Of a DNA stretch of 6,389 nt, positions 1 to 6,247 are shown in pieces. Source of the stretch: Candidatus Didemnitutus sp. (GTDB lineage: Bacteria > Verrucomicrobiota > Verrucomicrobiia > Opitutales > Opitutaceae); NCBI GenBank assembly GCA_030682505.1, contig JAUXOH010000260.1:1-6389 (forward strand). Reading direction: 5' to 3'. The notes beneath the pieces were generated by a model that saw only the letters and a list, made by a program, of their open reading frames with translations, had not been told where the DNA came from and searched no databases. The translations under genes were made by a program, and so were the position numbers. How positions within the stretch are numbered: position 1 is the stretch's first letter; each line of letters opens with the position of its first letter.

Positions 1-252
1 GGGAACCGGAATCGGAGTAAGGAAAGGCAGCGTCAGCACCACGACGACCAGCAAGTAGGCCCGTCCGCGCATGACGTAAATCACCTCGCGCAGCGTTACC
101 GCGCGCGTGGCGGCGCGCGCCTGCAGGTCGGCCAGTTCCTCGGAAAGTTTGCGGACCTTGCCCGGCTGCCGGACAATGCTTGCTTCCTCCTTCACCGGCC
201 ACGCCGCCTCTCGGTCTGGCCCGGGGCCGCTAGGTTCCTCGTTTGTTGCCAT
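1..252 (-). CDS. ExoD-family membrane protein (exopolysaccharide synthesis protein), N-terminal part
   Basis: This is the first 84 codons of a gene that continues beyond the left edge. The translation starts MATNEEPSGPGPDREAAW and has a charged, soluble N-terminus. A helix follows (KLSEELADLQARAA, about 35-48), then VTLREVIYVMRGRAY (about 52-66), then a hydrophobic stretch ending LTLPFLTPIPVP (about 73-84). The 'LxELxxxxxRGxxxLLxxLxLPfxxPiPvP' pattern is that of the ExoD family, small integral membrane proteins first linked to exopolysaccharide production in rhizobia; their biochemical role is not settled. I chose the ATG at 252 because the frame is open to there and a GGAG lies 4 bases upstream. 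A GTG at 195 is the alternative start. With the ATG start the gene overlaps the 3' end of queE by 23 bases, suggesting co-transcription. The family call rests on the N-terminal third only. Confidence 0.72.
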   Translation of the reverse strand, partial: MATNEEPSGPGPDREAAWPVKEEASIVRQPGKVRKLSEELADLQARAATRAVTLREVIYVMRGRAYLLVVVVLTLPFLTPIPVP

Positions 253-922
253 ACAGCTCCACGTGCAAGCGGTGCGCATAACGGTAGCCGCGCGCTTTGC
301 ACTGCGCGCTGAGCCACGCACTGCGCGCGCGCAGCACTTCGATGCTCGTGCCCTCCGGCATGAGCAAAATCTTGCTGGGCGGCACCGCGCAGTTCGTTTC
401 GCGCATCATCGCCTCGATCTCGTCGAGGTCGGTCTCGGTCCCGACGACAAACTTCAACTGATAATTGCCCGATCCAATCCAGTCCGCCACCACTCCGGGT
501 TGCCACCGCCGTGCTTCGTGCTTCTTCCGCCAGGTGTCGTCGAGTCGCTGGTCCGGCGCGGAGTGCGCCAGTTTCGGACTGAGCGAAGCGAGGTCGAAAG
601 CGATGCCGCCGGGTGACACCGTGGCGGCGGTCTCGATGGTGATGTGGTAGGCCCGTTCCTGCAATTGATAGGCCAGTTCGTGGATGCCCGGAGCGATCAT
701 GGGCTCGCCGCCGGTCAGGACGACGTGCTTGGCCGGATACTGGATCACCTCGGCCACGATCTCGTCGGGCGTCATTTGCCTGCCCTCGGGATTCCACGAG
801 GCATACGGCGTATCGCACCAATTGCACCGCAGGTTGCAGCCACTGGTGCGGACAAAGACCGACGGCACACCGGTCAATTCGCCCTCGCCCTGCAGGGAAT
901 AAAATATTTCTGAGATCAGCAT
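230..922 (-). CDS. queE: 7-carboxy-7-deazaguanine synthase QueE (radical SAM)
   Basis: QueE converts 6-carboxy-5,6,7,8-tetrahydropterin to 7-carboxy-7-deazaguanine in the cytosol, the step before QueC on the route to preQ0 and queuosine. The 230-residue protein is family-sized. It opens with the diagnostic ISEIFYSLQGEG (3-14). The radical-SAM cluster motif CNLRCNWC gives C29, C33 and C36 (CX3CX2C). TGGEP (70-74) is the SAM-binding glycine motif, IETA lies at 96-99 and SPK at 115-117. The C-terminus ends LHVELYGNKRGT, as expected for the family. The segment between SPK and YQLKFVV (about 118-156) is long, as in the larger QueE subgroup. The ATG at 922 is the only sensible start, as the conserved motif begins at residue 3; no Shine-Dalgarno sequence precedes it. 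It lies 75 bases downstream of queC on the same strand and its end overlaps the ExoD-like gene. QueD and QueF are not in the window. Confidence 0.96.
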   Translation of the reverse strand: MLISEIFYSLQGEGELTGVPSVFVRTSGCNLRCNWCDTPYASWNPEGRQMTPDEIVAEVIQYPAKHVVLTGGEPMIAPGIHELAYQLQERAYHITIETAATVSPGGIAFDLASLSPKLAHSAPDQRLDDTWRKKHEARRWQPGVVADWIGSGNYQLKFVVGTETDLDEIEAMMRETNCAVPPSKILLMPEGTSIEVLRARSAWLSAQCKARGYRYAHRLHVELYGNKRGT

Positions 923-969
923 CGGAATGGGTCGAAGCCACTAACCCATACTAAAGACCACGAATCACT

Positions 970-990
970 GAAAATCCACGGAGGATTTTC
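970..990. repeat. Inverted repeat in the queC-queE gap
   Basis: GAAAATCC (970-977) and GGATTTTC (983-990) are perfect 8-base inverted arms around a 5-base loop, ACGGA. A G-U pair (969/991) and a C-G pair (968/992) could extend the stem to ten pairs in RNA. No T-run follows on either strand, so it is not a classical intrinsic terminator. It lies between two co-directional genes of one pathway and might be an mRNA processing or stability hairpin, or part of a dispersed repeat: the adjoining stretch 940-969, read on the minus strand, contains a repeated TTAGT and a 'GTGATTCGTGG' string. Confidence 0.6.
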
Positions 991-997
991 GGGGTGC

Positions 998-1690
998 TCA
1001 ATCTGCGGCCCCGGGAGGGGCGGGCAACGGGTCCTGCGATTCATAGACGGTCGGGTCGGGCATCCCGGCCACCAAGAACGCTTCGCGCCGCTCCACGCAG
1101 GTGCCGCACTTGCCGCAATGCATCACCTCGCCCCGGTAGCACGACCAGGTTTTGGCGAAGTCTACCCCGAGCCGCGCGCCTTCGGCCGCGATTCCACCCT
1201 TGGTCAACGTGATGAACGGCCGCAGCAGTTGAATCTCCGCGTAGGTTCCCAATTTGAGCGCCTCTCCCATCGCGCGCATGAATTCCTCGCGGCAATCCGG
1301 ATAGATCGCGTGGTCGCCCCCGTGGGCGGCGATCACCAGCCCTTCGGCGCCCACGCTCTCGGCGAAACCGCCCGCCACGGACAACATGATGCCATTTCGA
1401 AAGGGCACCACGGTTTGTTTCATGTTTTCCGCTTCGTAGTGCCCCTCGGGAATCTCTTCGCCGCCCTTCAAGAGCGCCGAGGCAAAATTTTCTCCAATGA
1501 AGGCCAGCGACACGACTCGATGGGGCAACTCGAGCAACTTCGTGTGCCGGACCGCAAAGGGTATCTCGCGGTGGTTGTGCTTCGCTCCGTAATCGAAGCT
1601 CAGGACGGCGCGCACGTCGTGCTGTTGCTGCGCCCAATAAAGCGCCACGACCGAATCCATCCCTCCCGAACAGAGCACGACCACTTTCAT
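998..1690 (-). CDS. queC: 7-cyano-7-deazaguanine (preQ0) synthase QueC
   Basis: QueC uses ATP and ammonia to turn 7-carboxy-7-deazaguanine into preQ0, the branch point to queuosine, archaeosine and deazaguanine DNA modification. The protein has 230 residues. It begins MKVVVLCSGGMDS, with the PP-loop pyrophosphatase motif SGGMDS at 8-13. VVPFRNGIML (94-103) and HGGDHAIYPDCREEF (123-137) are the family's substrate-pocket signatures. Four cysteines form the C-terminal zinc site: C184, then C192, C195 and C198 in CGKCGTC. The short tail PLPAPPGAAD is not conserved. I chose the ATG at 1690 because known QueC proteins start a few residues before the PP-loop. A GTG at 1726 would add twelve residues with no family counterpart. 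Neither start has a clear Shine-Dalgarno sequence, though a small upstream ORF ends on this start (ATGA). It is transcribed toward queE, which acts just before it in the pathway. No preQ1-type aptamer was recognised upstream. Confidence 0.96.
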   Translation of the reverse strand: MKVVVLCSGGMDSVVALYWAQQQHDVRAVLSFDYGAKHNHREIPFAVRHTKLLELPHRVVSLAFIGENFASALLKGGEEIPEGHYEAENMKQTVVPFRNGIMLSVAGGFAESVGAEGLVIAAHGGDHAIYPDCREEFMRAMGEALKLGTYAEIQLLRPFITLTKGGIAAEGARLGVDFAKTWSCYRGEVMHCGKCGTCVERREAFLVAGMPDPTVYESQDPLPAPPGAAD

Positions 1691-1797
1691 GCCGGCGAAT
1701 TGGTCACAAAATCGCACAAATGACACGGTAATAACGGCCCTCGGCCCCCAAGCGGTCCTCGTCGTCGGATTTTCGCCCTCCTTGCCGCGATCGACAC
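1687..1797 (-). CDS. Possible 36-residue leader ORF upstream of queC
   Basis: A GTG at 1797 opens a 36-codon frame ending in a TGA (1687-1689) that overlaps the queC ATG as ATGA. Its start has the best Shine-Dalgarno sequence seen in the window, AAGGAG at 1806-1811, 8 bases from the GTG. The queC start itself has none, so translational coupling would give queC a way to be initiated. The peptide is arginine-rich at first (RRAKIRRRG, about 6-14) and later has PCHLCDF (24-30) with a CxxC. I recognise no family. A chance open frame in GC-rich DNA is a serious alternative, and the evidence is only the ribosome-binding site and the exact stop/start overlap. Confidence 0.25.
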   Translation of the reverse strand: MSIAARRAKIRRRGPLGGRGPLLPCHLCDFVTNSPA

Positions 1798-1848
1798 CCC
1801 GGAATCTCCTTCTGGCCTCGGCCCCTCATCCTGTTAGAAAATTGGGCC

Positions 1849-2541
1849 GTGCCCTTTCCGCTCATCATCGCCCACCGCGGCGCTTCCGCCGAGAAACCCG
1901 AGAACACCCAAGCTGCGTTTCGCCGCGCCCTGGCCCTGCGCGTCGATGGCATCGAGCTCGATGTGCATCTTTCCCGCGACGGAGTGCCCGTGGTGTTTCA
2001 CGACGCCACCCTTCACCGGCTGGCCGGCGTGCGTGGTCGCGTGACCGAGAAGTCATGGCGCGAAATCTCCCTCCTCCGCGTGCACGGCACCGAACCTATC
2101 CCCCGGCTGGTCGACGTCCTGCGGCTCACTCGCGGCCGGGCGATCGTGCAAATTGAACTGAAAACCGGGGCGACCGTCGCACCGGTTTTGCGGGCGGTGA
2201 AGACGGCGCGGGCCATGGACTGGGTTGTTTTTGCCTCGTTTGGCGCGGCGACTGTGAAAGAGGCGGCCCGGCTCGCGCCCTCGGTTCCACGCATGTTGAT
2301 CTCGGAAGGCCAGGGGAGCCCGGCTTCGTTGGCCCGCCGCCTCGCGGCGTGCTCGGCCAGCGGATTGAGCGTCAATCACCGGGCGGTGCGCTCGGCCGCA
2401 TTCGTCTCCTACTTCCATGCCCGTTCCTTTTCGGTCTGGTGCTGGACGGTGAATGACTCCGCCGTGGCCATCCGGCTCGTGCAGCGCGGGGTGGATGGAA
2501 TCTTGGGCGATAATCCGGCCTTGCTGCACCGGGCGGTTTAG
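1849..2541 (+). CDS. Glycerophosphodiester phosphodiesterase, cytosolic UgpQ-like
   Basis: This enzyme hydrolyses deacylated phospholipid head groups (glycerophosphodiesters) to glycerol-3-phosphate and an alcohol. It has 230 residues, no signal peptide and no membrane segment, so it is the short cytosolic type. The GDPD signatures are in order: IIAHRGAS (6-13) with catalytic H9 and R10, PENT (17-20), GIELDVHLSRDG (34-45) with metal ligands E36 and D38, VVFHD (48-52) with the second catalytic H51, and VQIELK (100-105) with E103 and K105. WTVND and RGVDGILGDNP near the C-terminus are the usual end of the barrel. The GTG at 1849 fits because HRG normally lies within the first ten residues, but no Shine-Dalgarno sequence precedes it. 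It is divergent from queC, and a possible terminator on its stop codon suggests it is transcribed alone. The physiological substrate cannot be told from sequence. Confidence 0.93.
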   Translation: MPFPLIIAHRGASAEKPENTQAAFRRALALRVDGIELDVHLSRDGVPVVFHDATLHRLAGVRGRVTEKSWREISLLRVHGTEPIPRLVDVLRLTRGRAIVQIELKTGATVAPVLRAVKTARAMDWVVFASFGAATVKEAARLAPSVPRMLISEGQGSPASLARRLAACSASGLSVNHRAVRSAAFVSYFHARSFSVWCWTVNDSAVAIRLVQRGVDGILGDNPALLHRAV

Positions 2542-2551
2542 CTTTTTTCTT
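2523..2551 (+). terminator. Possible intrinsic terminator at the end of the phosphodiesterase gene
   Basis: Bases 2523-2542 can fold as a hairpin. GCT (2523-2525) pairs with AGC (2540-2542), G2526 forms a wobble with T2539, C2527 and T2538 mismatch, and ACC (2528-2530) pairs with GGT (2535-2537) around the loop GGGC. The fold includes the stop codon. It is followed at once by TTTTTTCTT (2543-2551). Position and T-tract are right for a terminator, but the stem has one mismatch and only four G-C pairs, so it may be weak. If real, it separates the phosphodiesterase gene from the deacetylase-RNase D-ole run. Confidence 0.4.
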
Positions 2552-2579
2552 AAGGATTCCTTCGGTCCGTAGGCGGACC
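2552..2579 (+). other. Two tandem hairpins in the leader of the deacetylase gene
   Basis: AAGGA-T-TCCTT (2552-2562) is a perfect short palindrome, followed by GGTCCG-TAGG-CGGACC (2564-2579), a perfect 6-pair stem with a 4-base loop. The ATG of the next gene is at 2586. The first palindrome contains the only Shine-Dalgarno-like core (AAGGA) upstream of that start, but it lies about 29 bases away in linear sequence. Folding of the second hairpin would bring it to roughly 13. This could be a structured ribosome-binding region or part of the transcription end of the preceding gene; the sequence alone does not decide. Confidence 0.35.
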
Positions 2580-2585
2580 TGTTTC

Positions 2586-3440
2586 ATGATTATCCTCCAC
2601 GACCCCTCTTGCACGGAATACGGCTCCCAGATGCGGCCGGAACAACCCGCGCGCGTTCAACACAGCGTCACGCACCTGCGGGCCGAGCATCCCGACTGGC
2701 AATGGCGATTGCCCGCCCTGCCCGATGAGGCCGTGCTGCTTTCCGCCCACACGCCCGCCCTGCTCAAGCGCATTCAACAGGCCCCGGACATCGACGCGGA
2801 CACGCCGTATTTTCCGAACATCTATCAACACGCCCGTTGCGCCGTGGGCGCGGCGCTCGATGCCGCCCACGCGGCCCTCGGGGGTCAGCGGGCCTTCGCG
2901 CTCATGCGTCCGCCCGGCCACCACTGCACGCGCAACCAGGCGATGGGTTTCTGCTACCTCAACCAGATCGCCATCGCGGCCCTCAACGCGCAGGGCGGAG
3001 GCAGCGTGCGGGTCGCGGTCTGGGATTTCGACGCGCACCACGGCAACGGCACCGAGGACATTCTCGAGGGGCGGCCCGGGTTGTTTTTTTCCTCGGTGCA
3101 CCAATTTCCCGGCTACCCCGGCACCGGCACCCGCTCCACGGTCAATTGCCGGAACTTTCCCGTCGCCCCCCACGCGCCACGCGAACAGCACCGGGGCGAA
3201 CTCGCCCGGTCCTGGGAGGCGGTCCTGAACTTCAAACCCGATCTCGTTCTCGCCTCGGCGGGCTTCGACGCCTACGCGGGCGATCCCCTGACGGAAATGA
3301 CACTGGCCGGGGAGGATTTTGCCGAACTCGGCCGCTGGATCAGTCAATCGGGCCTTCCGGCGGCCGGCGTGCTCGAGGGCGGTTACAGTCCCGAGCTTCC
3401 CCACTTGCTCAATTCCTTCCTGTCCGCCTGGGACCAATGA
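2586..3440 (+). CDS. Histone deacetylase superfamily (class II / acetylpolyamine amidohydrolase-like) zinc hydrolase
   Basis: This is a zinc-dependent amidohydrolase of the arginase/deacetylase fold. In bacteria such enzymes remove acetyl or related acyl groups from lysines, polyamines or other amines; the substrate here is unknown. The 284-residue chain carries the full active site. RPPGHH (108-113) holds the catalytic histidine pair H112/H113. GFCYLNQIAIAA (121-132) follows. WDFDAHHGNGT (146-156) supplies D147 and zinc ligands D149 and H151. SSVHQFPGYPGTG (169-181) is the substrate loop. SAGFDAYAGDP (224-234) supplies zinc ligand D228. LEGGY (263-267) ends in the transition-state tyrosine Y267. 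The chain is compact, and its start MIILHDPSCTEYGSQMRPEQPARV resembles the 'HPERPxR' entry of the family but is degenerate. The ATG at 2586 fits the family start. RNase D begins 13 bases after its stop, so it probably heads an operon with rnd, oleC and oleD. Confidence 0.92.
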   Translation: MIILHDPSCTEYGSQMRPEQPARVQHSVTHLRAEHPDWQWRLPALPDEAVLLSAHTPALLKRIQQAPDIDADTPYFPNIYQHARCAVGAALDAAHAALGGQRAFALMRPPGHHCTRNQAMGFCYLNQIAIAALNAQGGGSVRVAVWDFDAHHGNGTEDILEGRPGLFFSSVHQFPGYPGTGTRSTVNCRNFPVAPHAPREQHRGELARSWEAVLNFKPDLVLASAGFDAYAGDPLTEMTLAGEDFAELGRWISQSGLPAAGVLEGGYSPELPHLLNSFLSAWDQ

Positions 3441-3453
3441 ACTCCTCTTCCAC

Positions 3454-4566
3454 GTGAATTCCATTCCTCATTACCAACTCATCACGACTCCCGAACCGCT
3501 GGCGCAGCTCTTTGCCGCTTTCGATCGCGTCGAAGAGCTCTCCATCGATACGGAGGCGGACAATCTCTTTCGCTATCGCACCGCCATCTGCCTGCTGCAA
3601 ATCAAGGTCGAATCCGAGATCTACCTCGTCGACCTGCTCGCCGACCTGCCCCTCGACGAACTCTGGCAGCGCCTGGCCCAGAAGCACCTCGTCATGCACG
3701 GCAGCGACTATGACCTGCGCCTGTTGCGTGGACTCTGCGATTTTCGCCCGCGCAGCCTGTTTGACACCATGTTCGCGGCCCAGCTGCTGAACATCCCGCG
3801 CTTCGGCCTCGCGGCCCTCCTCGAGCAACACTTCGGCGTCAAGTTGGACAAGGATCATCAAAAGGCCAACTGGTCACGGCGCCCGATCGATCCGGCCATG
3901 GCGGACTATGCCGCGATGGACGTGCACTACCTGCCCGAGCTGCGCGACCTGCTCACCGCCGAACTCGTCCGTCTCGGCCGGCTCGAGTGGTTGCGGCAAA
4001 AATGCCAGTGGCAGATCGACGTGGCCCAGGAGGGTTTCGCCGGACCGGATGAGAATTCGTGGCGCGTCAGCGGCGCCGAGAAACTCGGCCCGCTCGGCCT
4101 CGCCGTGCTCAACCAAATCTGGCACTGGCGCGAACATTGCGCCGAAAAACTCAACACCCCTCCGTTCAAGGTGACCGGCAACGAAATGCTCATGCGGATC
4201 GCTCGCGCCGCCGATGATGGGCTTCCCTTGCACGAAGTGCTCCATGTGCATCTCGGCCGTCGCCATGATCGGCTCTTCTCGAGTTTGAACGATGCCGTGC
4301 GGAGCGGCTTCTCCCTCGATCCGAATACGCTGCCGCGCCGCGAGCGCCGCCGTGAATTCAGCCAGATGATGCCCGAGGAACTCTCCCGGCAGGATCGCGC
4401 CAAGGCCTACCGCGACCACCTCGCGCGGGAGTTGAATCTCGATCCCACCGTGATCGCCACCCGCTCGCAGCTCGTCTTGCTTGCCCGTGATCCCACGAGT
4501 GCCGACGCGGTGCTGCTCCCCTGGCAGGCCGAGTTGCTCAAGGCCGACCCCCGGTGGCAGAGCTAG
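3454..4566 (+). CDS. rnd: Ribonuclease D, DEDDy 3'-5' exonuclease with HRDC
   Basis: RNase D trims the 3' ends of tRNA precursors and other small stable RNAs. With the GTG at 3454 the protein has 370 residues, close to the size of the E. coli enzyme. Exo I is SIDTEAD with D32 and E34. Exo II is HGSDYDLRLL (82-91) with D87. Exo III is DYAAMDVHYLPEL (151-163) with Y152 and D156, the tyrosine marking the DEDDy class. The NWSRRP segment (139-144) precedes Exo III as in other RNase D proteins. An HRDC nucleic-acid-binding domain follows at about 212-290 (LAVLNQIWHWRE, PPFKV, NEMLMRIA). The remaining C-terminus is helical and charged and may be a degenerate second HRDC. The frame is open back to 3319, inside the deacetylase gene, but that part has no family resemblance. 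The GTG lies 13 bases after the deacetylase stop and has no visible Shine-Dalgarno sequence. Confidence 0.93.
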   Translation: MNSIPHYQLITTPEPLAQLFAAFDRVEELSIDTEADNLFRYRTAICLLQIKVESEIYLVDLLADLPLDELWQRLAQKHLVMHGSDYDLRLLRGLCDFRPRSLFDTMFAAQLLNIPRFGLAALLEQHFGVKLDKDHQKANWSRRPIDPAMADYAAMDVHYLPELRDLLTAELVRLGRLEWLRQKCQWQIDVAQEGFAGPDENSWRVSGAEKLGPLGLAVLNQIWHWREHCAEKLNTPPFKVTGNEMLMRIARAADDGLPLHEVLHVHLGRRHDRLFSSLNDAVRSGFSLDPNTLPRRERRREFSQMMPEELSRQDRAKAYRDHLARELNLDPTVIATRSQLVLLARDPTSADAVLLPWQAELLKADPRWQS

Positions 4567-4582
4567 GTCGGATTTCACCCCC

Positions 4583-6247
4583 ATGGCCGAATCCGCCAAT
4601 ATCGCCCGCCACCTGCCATCGATGGCGACAAGCCAGCCGGATCGCGTTGCCATCAAGGTGCCGCGCGGTCGAACCGGTGACGGACGGATTGATTACCTGG
4701 CCCTCTCGTTTCGCGAACTCGACTCCGAGGTCGACGCGTGGGTCGCGCGGCTGGAAGCTCGCGGGGTGCGTCGGGACGACCGGGTGCTGGTCATGGTGCG
4801 CCAGGGTTTGCCCCTGATCGCCGCCGCATTCGCACTTTTCAAACTCGGTGCCGTGCCAGTAATCATCGACCCCGGAATGGGTCGGCAAAATTTCCTCTCC
4901 TGCGTGGCCCGATCGAAGCCGCGCGTGTTGCTGGGTATTCCCCGCGCCCAACTGCTCAGCTATTTCTTTCGCCGCGCGTTTGGCACGATTGAGGTCCGCG
5001 TTTGGGCGAGCGGCTCACCCACGGCCCGCTGTGCCGGAACCGGTCGCGCGCAACTCGCCGAGCGCGCGCCATCGGATCTGGCCGCGGTCCTGTTTACCAG
5101 CGGCTCCACGGGGGCGCCCAAGGGAGTGTGCTACGAACACGGCATGTTCGAGGCGCAGGTGCGGCTGATCCGCGAGACCTATGCGATTCAGCCCGGCGAA
5201 GTCGATCTGCCGATGCTGCCAATTTTTGCGCTCTTCAATCCGGCCCTCGGCATGACGACCATCGTCCCGGAAATTGATCCCTCGCGCCCGGCCGACGCCG
5301 ATCCCTCCAAGATCGTGCAGGCCATCCAGCAGGAAGGAGTCACCAACTCTTTTGGTTCACCCACGCTCTGGCGGAAAATCGCCCTCCACTGTCAGTCGAA
5401 AGGCATCGTGCTTCCGACCGTCCAGCGCGTGCTCATGGCCGGTGCGCCGGTGCCTCCGGCGCTCTTTCGCGACGTGCAAGCCTTGTTGCCCCATGGCGCG
5501 GCCCACAGTCCCTACGGCGCCACCGAAGCGCTGCCGCTGTGCAGTATCTCGGCCGCGCAAATCGATGCCGCCGCCACGTTGACCGGGCGCGGCACGTGCG
5601 TCGGCAAGCCCATGGCGGGGATTGAAGTGAAGATCATCGCCCTCAGCGATCGGGCGCTCGATTCACTCGCGAGCGCCCAGGAATTGCCCGCCGGTCAGAT
5701 TGGCGAGATCATGGTGCGCGGCCCGGTGGTGACGAAGGTCTATGACTTTCTGCCTGATGATACGGTCCGCGCCAAGATCCCCGACATGCCGCCCTGGCAC
5801 CGGATGGGCGACGTCGGCTATCTCGACGAAAGCGACCGGCTGTGGTTCTGCGGACGCAAGGCCGAGCGGGTCGAAACCCGCGATGGCACGCTCTATCCCG
5901 ACCAAGTGGAGCCGATCTTCAATGCCCACGCCGGCATCCGTCGCAGTGCCCTCATCGGCCTCGGCCCGCGGGGCTCCCAGCGCGCGGCGTTGGTCGTCGA
6001 GCCCATCTCGCAGGCAATCGTGGCCACCCCGTCCCTGCGGCGGAAGCTCGTGCGCGAACTGCGGGCGCTGGGCGCCGCACACCCGCACACCGATCTCATC
6101 CGACTGGCCTTCCTTCACCCCCGGTTTCCCGTCGACGTACGGCACAACGCAAAAATCCACCGGCTGAAACTCACCTCGTGGGCGGCCCGCCATTCCGGCT
6201 ACGAAATGGATAAACGCGATGTGTCGATCGCCTCCCTCCAGCGATGA
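4583..6247 (+). CDS. oleC: OleC, ATP-dependent beta-lactone synthetase of olefin biosynthesis
   Basis: OleC adenylates the 2-alkyl-3-hydroxyalkanoic acid produced by OleA and OleD and closes it to a beta-lactone, which OleB decarboxylates to a long-chain internal olefin. The 554-residue protein is an ANL-superfamily enzyme. Its ATP motif is FTSGSTGAPKG (171-181), A5 is YGATEA (311-316), A7 is HRMGDVGYLD (406-415), A8 is LWFCGRKAERVET (420-432), and the C-terminal lysine lies in HNAKIHR (K524). Features that separate OleC from ordinary acyl-CoA ligases are CYEHGMFEAQV (183-193), LPIFALFNPALGMT (212-225), DPSRPADADPSKI (232-244), VTNSFGSPTLWRK (253-265) and MAGAPVP (285-291). The frame is open upstream, but the ATG at 4583, 16 bases after rnd, begins a normal ANL N-terminus. 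The stop overlaps the start of the oleD-like gene, which supports the assignment. No oleA or oleB lies upstream. Confidence 0.93.
   Translation: MAESANIARHLPSMATSQPDRVAIKVPRGRTGDGRIDYLALSFRELDSEVDAWVARLEARGVRRDDRVLVMVRQGLPLIAAAFALFKLGAVPVIIDPGMGRQNFLSCVARSKPRVLLGIPRAQLLSYFFRRAFGTIEVRVWASGSPTARCAGTGRAQLAERAPSDLAAVLFTSGSTGAPKGVCYEHGMFEAQVRLIRETYAIQPGEVDLPMLPIFALFNPALGMTTIVPEIDPSRPADADPSKIVQAIQQEGVTNSFGSPTLWRKIALHCQSKGIVLPTVQRVLMAGAPVPPALFRDVQALLPHGAAHSPYGATEALPLCSISAAQIDAAATLTGRGTCVGKPMAGIEVKIIALSDRALDSLASAQELPAGQIGEIMVRGPVVTKVYDFLPDDTVRAKIPDMPPWHRMGDVGYLDESDRLWFCGRKAERVETRDGTLYPDQVEPIFNAHAGIRRSALIGLGPRGSQRAALVVEPISQAIVATPSLRRKLVRELRALGAAHPHTDLIRLAFLHPRFPVDVRHNAKIHRLKLTSWAARHSGYEMDKRDVSIASLQR

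Noticed and set aside
192..941. Minus-strand open frame of 249 codons overlapping queE in another frame
   Set aside because: It is an alternate-frame shadow with low-complexity, arginine-rich sequence. queE in the other frame has all radical-SAM motifs.
1..1690. Deazaguanine DNA-modification (dpd) island
   Set aside because: Only queC and queE are visible. No DNA transglycosylase or helicase/nuclease partner gene is present, and both enzymes are equally needed for ordinary queuosine.
1691..1726. Longer queC starting at the GTG at 1726
   Set aside because: The extra twelve residues (MSFVRFCDQFAG) have no counterpart in QueC, which normally starts just before the PP-loop.
1691..1848. preQ1 riboswitch upstream of queC
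   Set aside because: I looked on the minus strand for the short H-type pseudoknot aptamer with an A-rich tail and saw no match. A covariance-model search would settle it.
2550..3464. Long open frame (304 codons) on the minus strand across the deacetylase gene
   Set aside because: It mirrors the codon structure of the plus-strand gene in GC-rich DNA. Its translation shows no family motif, whereas the plus strand carries a complete deacetylase active site.
4481..4582. Upstream extension of oleC into rnd
   Set aside because: The 34 extra residues are arginine/proline-rich shadow coding inside rnd. The ATG at 4583 begins a normal ANL N-terminus.
3874..4656. Minus-strand open frame of 260 codons over rnd and the start of oleC
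   Set aside because: It is antisense to a complete RNase D, shows no recognisable motif and spans a gene boundary. It is best explained as a compositional shadow.
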